DNA of 64,000 nt, taken from contig CAZTPX010000038.1 of the NCBI GenBank assembly GCA_964615095.1, forward strand, positions 1 through 64,000, given 5' to 3'. The notes beneath the pieces are model-generated. The model saw nothing but the letters and a program-made list of their open reading frames with translations, did not search any database and was not told the origin of the DNA. Both the position numbers and the translations under genes were made by a program. Within the stretch, counting starts at the first letter, position 1. Each line of letters starts with the position of its first letter. The DNA is from JANXQG01 sp964615095 (GTDB taxonomy: Bacteria; Planctomycetota; Planctomycetia; Pirellulales; Thermoguttaceae). This document shows positions 62,879 through 64,000 of this stretch, piece by piece.

Positions 62879-63688
62879 CTAAACCGCCCCTGCCAGCCGC
62901 CGGGCCTCGGCCTCGTTCACCACGATGCGGCGAATGCCCAGGGCGCGACCCGTCTGCGGATCGAGATCGACCAGGCTGCCACTGAGGCGCACGTCCTTGT
63001 CGGCCACGTCGAAATGCGTGGGCCAATGCGTCAACGTCGTCTCCATCACGCGGTCGATCCGCCGCCCCAGGATGCTCTCGTAGGGACCGGTCATGCCCAC
63101 GTCGCATTGGAAGGCCGTGCCGCCAGGCAGGATCTGCTCGTCGGCCGTGGGCACGTGCGTGTGCGTGCCCAAGACCGCGGTGACGCGGCCGTCGAGCCGC
63201 CGGCCCATGAGCTGCTTGTCGCTGGTGGCCTCGGCGTGGAAGTCCAGGAGGATCACGCGGATCTCCGGCGGCAGCGCGGCCAACACGCGGTCGGCCGCAT
63301 GAAAGGGACAATCGACCGGCGGCATGAAGACCCGGCCCAGGAGCGTGAAGACAGCCACGCGCACCTGGTTCGCAGCGGTCAGGATCATCACTTCCGCGCC
63401 CGGGGCCTCGGCCGCATAGTTGGCCGGGCGAACGAGGCAACGTTCCTTCTCGAAGATGGAGGCGATCTCGCGCCGCTTGTAGACGTGGTCGCCCAGCGTA
63501 ATGCCGTCGATCCCGGCGGCCATTAGCTCGCGGAAGATGGGCGGCGTCAGCCCGGACCCGCCCGAAGCGTTCTCGGCGTTGGCCACGACCAGGTCGATCG
63601 ACTGCTCTTGCCGCATTCGCCGCAATGCTAGCGTGCAGACCTGTCGGCCCGGCTTGCCGACGATGTCACCGATAAAAAGGAGACGCAT
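62879..63688 (-). CDS. YmdB-type metallophosphoesterase (TIGR00282 family)
   Basis: A 269-aa phosphodiesterase of the YmdB/TIGR00282 family, which hydrolyses cyclic nucleotides or phosphodiesters in other bacteria. Metal ligands are visible: GDIVGKPGR, NAENASGG, LGDHVYKR, LLDFHAEATS and GTHTHVPTAD. Length is normal. ATG 63688 is preceded by GATAAAAAGGAGACG with GGAG. No partner is evident. Confidence 0.93.
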   Translation of the reverse strand: MRLLFIGDIVGKPGRQVCTLALRRMRQEQSIDLVVANAENASGGSGLTPPIFRELMAAGIDGITLGDHVYKRREIASIFEKERCLVRPANYAAEAPGAEVMILTAANQVRVAVFTLLGRVFMPPVDCPFHAADRVLAALPPEIRVILLDFHAEATSDKQLMGRRLDGRVTAVLGTHTHVPTADEQILPGGTAFQCDVGMTGPYESILGRRIDRVMETTLTHWPTHFDVADKDVRLSGSLVDLDPQTGRALGIRRIVVNEAEARRLAGAV

Positions 63689-63729
63689 AGGGTGGGGATA
63701 ACTGGAAAAAAGGAGACTCGGGGAAGGCC

Positions 63730-63923
63730 GAAATTCGAAATCCGAATATCGAAATACGAAACAAATTGGAGAATCAAACGGGAAAAATCCAAAACGCTAT
63801 GGGCCACGGATGAAACACGGATGGAACACGGATTTTCTCTCCGTGTTTCATCCGTGGCCAGGCCGTTTACGATTTACTTTATTCGAATTTGTTTCGGATT
63901 TCGACATTCGGATTTCGAATTTC
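63730..63923. repeat. MITE-like element with 38-bp inverted ends (family G)
   Basis: The left end 63730-63767 (GAAATTCGAAATCCGAAT...) and the right end 63886-63923 are complementary at 36 of 38 bases. Inside are a perfect 19-bp inverted pair at 63802-63820/63841-63859 (GGCCACGGATGAAACACGG). Family G-like pieces also occur at about 22193 and 57541. The last 77 bases of the window hold no clear feature. Confidence 0.85.
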
Positions 63924-64000
63924 TTTTTTGTGTAATGTCATTCTACTCCACAGTTCATCGTGCCACTTCGATGTGTCTCGACTCGCGCACCACGGTCACC

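Overview
The window is high-GC, gene-dense bacterial DNA that most likely comes from a member of the Planctomycetota. Several signs point there. Twin-arginine or Sec-exported proteins are common (TIM-barrel isomerase, prenyltransferase-like repeat protein, large glycoside hydrolases). There is a GH38-like DUF5054-type protein, a DUF2752 protein and planctomycete-style HEAT and TPR proteins. An in-frame repeat inside cheA encodes a TNPKRQRG peptide that I associate with planctomycete proteomes. The phylum assignment is inference; no rRNA lies in the window.

Layout. (1) 1-10.9 kb: a chemotaxis cluster with a poly-HAMP MCP (cut by the window edge), CheW, an overlooked 59-aa protein, CheR, a double-HPt CheA, CheC, CheD, CheY and a second receiver protein. 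It ends in a cheY truncated after about 22 codons, facing a convergent receiver/histidine-kinase pair. No CheB is visible. (2) 11-18 kb: 2-oxoacid:ferredoxin oxidoreductase (alpha/beta), a SAM methyltransferase, and glnA with a consensus sigma-54 promoter and a long leader, then a membrane TPR protein that ends inside a GH29 fucosidase remnant. (3) 19-33 kb: mixed housekeeping genes (prenyltransferase-like repeat protein, PepF, FabH, RlmN, ECF sigma/anti-sigma operon, double-GGDEF protein, RAYT transposase, phosphofructokinase, small HAD nucleotidase, HEAT protein). (4) 33.5-43.5 kb: glycan/sugar utilisation genes (serine hydrolase, sugar isomerase, GH2 enzyme, GH38-like protein) with an Rpn-type nuclease between them. 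(5) 43.7-49.2 kb: TrxB, AsnS, TrmH-like methyltransferase, beta-helix protein and a dual-specificity phosphatase. (6) 49.46-about 56.9 kb: a probable genomic island at tRNA-Pro(CGG). It holds an unusual tyrosine integrase, a tight operon with a CdiI-like immunity gene and a second dual-specificity phosphatase, and a decayed zinc-ribbon transposon gene. (7) 56.9-64 kb: hisB, hisC, a two-gene HicA-like pair with an apparent frameshift, a BON protein, an alpha/beta-hydrolase that has lost its nucleophile, a lipoprotein, a DUF2752 protein and a YmdB-type phosphodiesterase.

A striking feature is that many intergenic gaps hold long, often perfect inverted repeats of several families (arms 18-38 bp). 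One copy is read through in frame inside cheA. A RAYT (REP-associated tyrosine transposase) at 29.1-29.8 kb, next to a nested palindrome, is a plausible mobiliser. The other candidates for something new are the HicA-like pair at 58.7-59.3 kb and the orphan-immunity-like operon at 53.3-55.4 kb.
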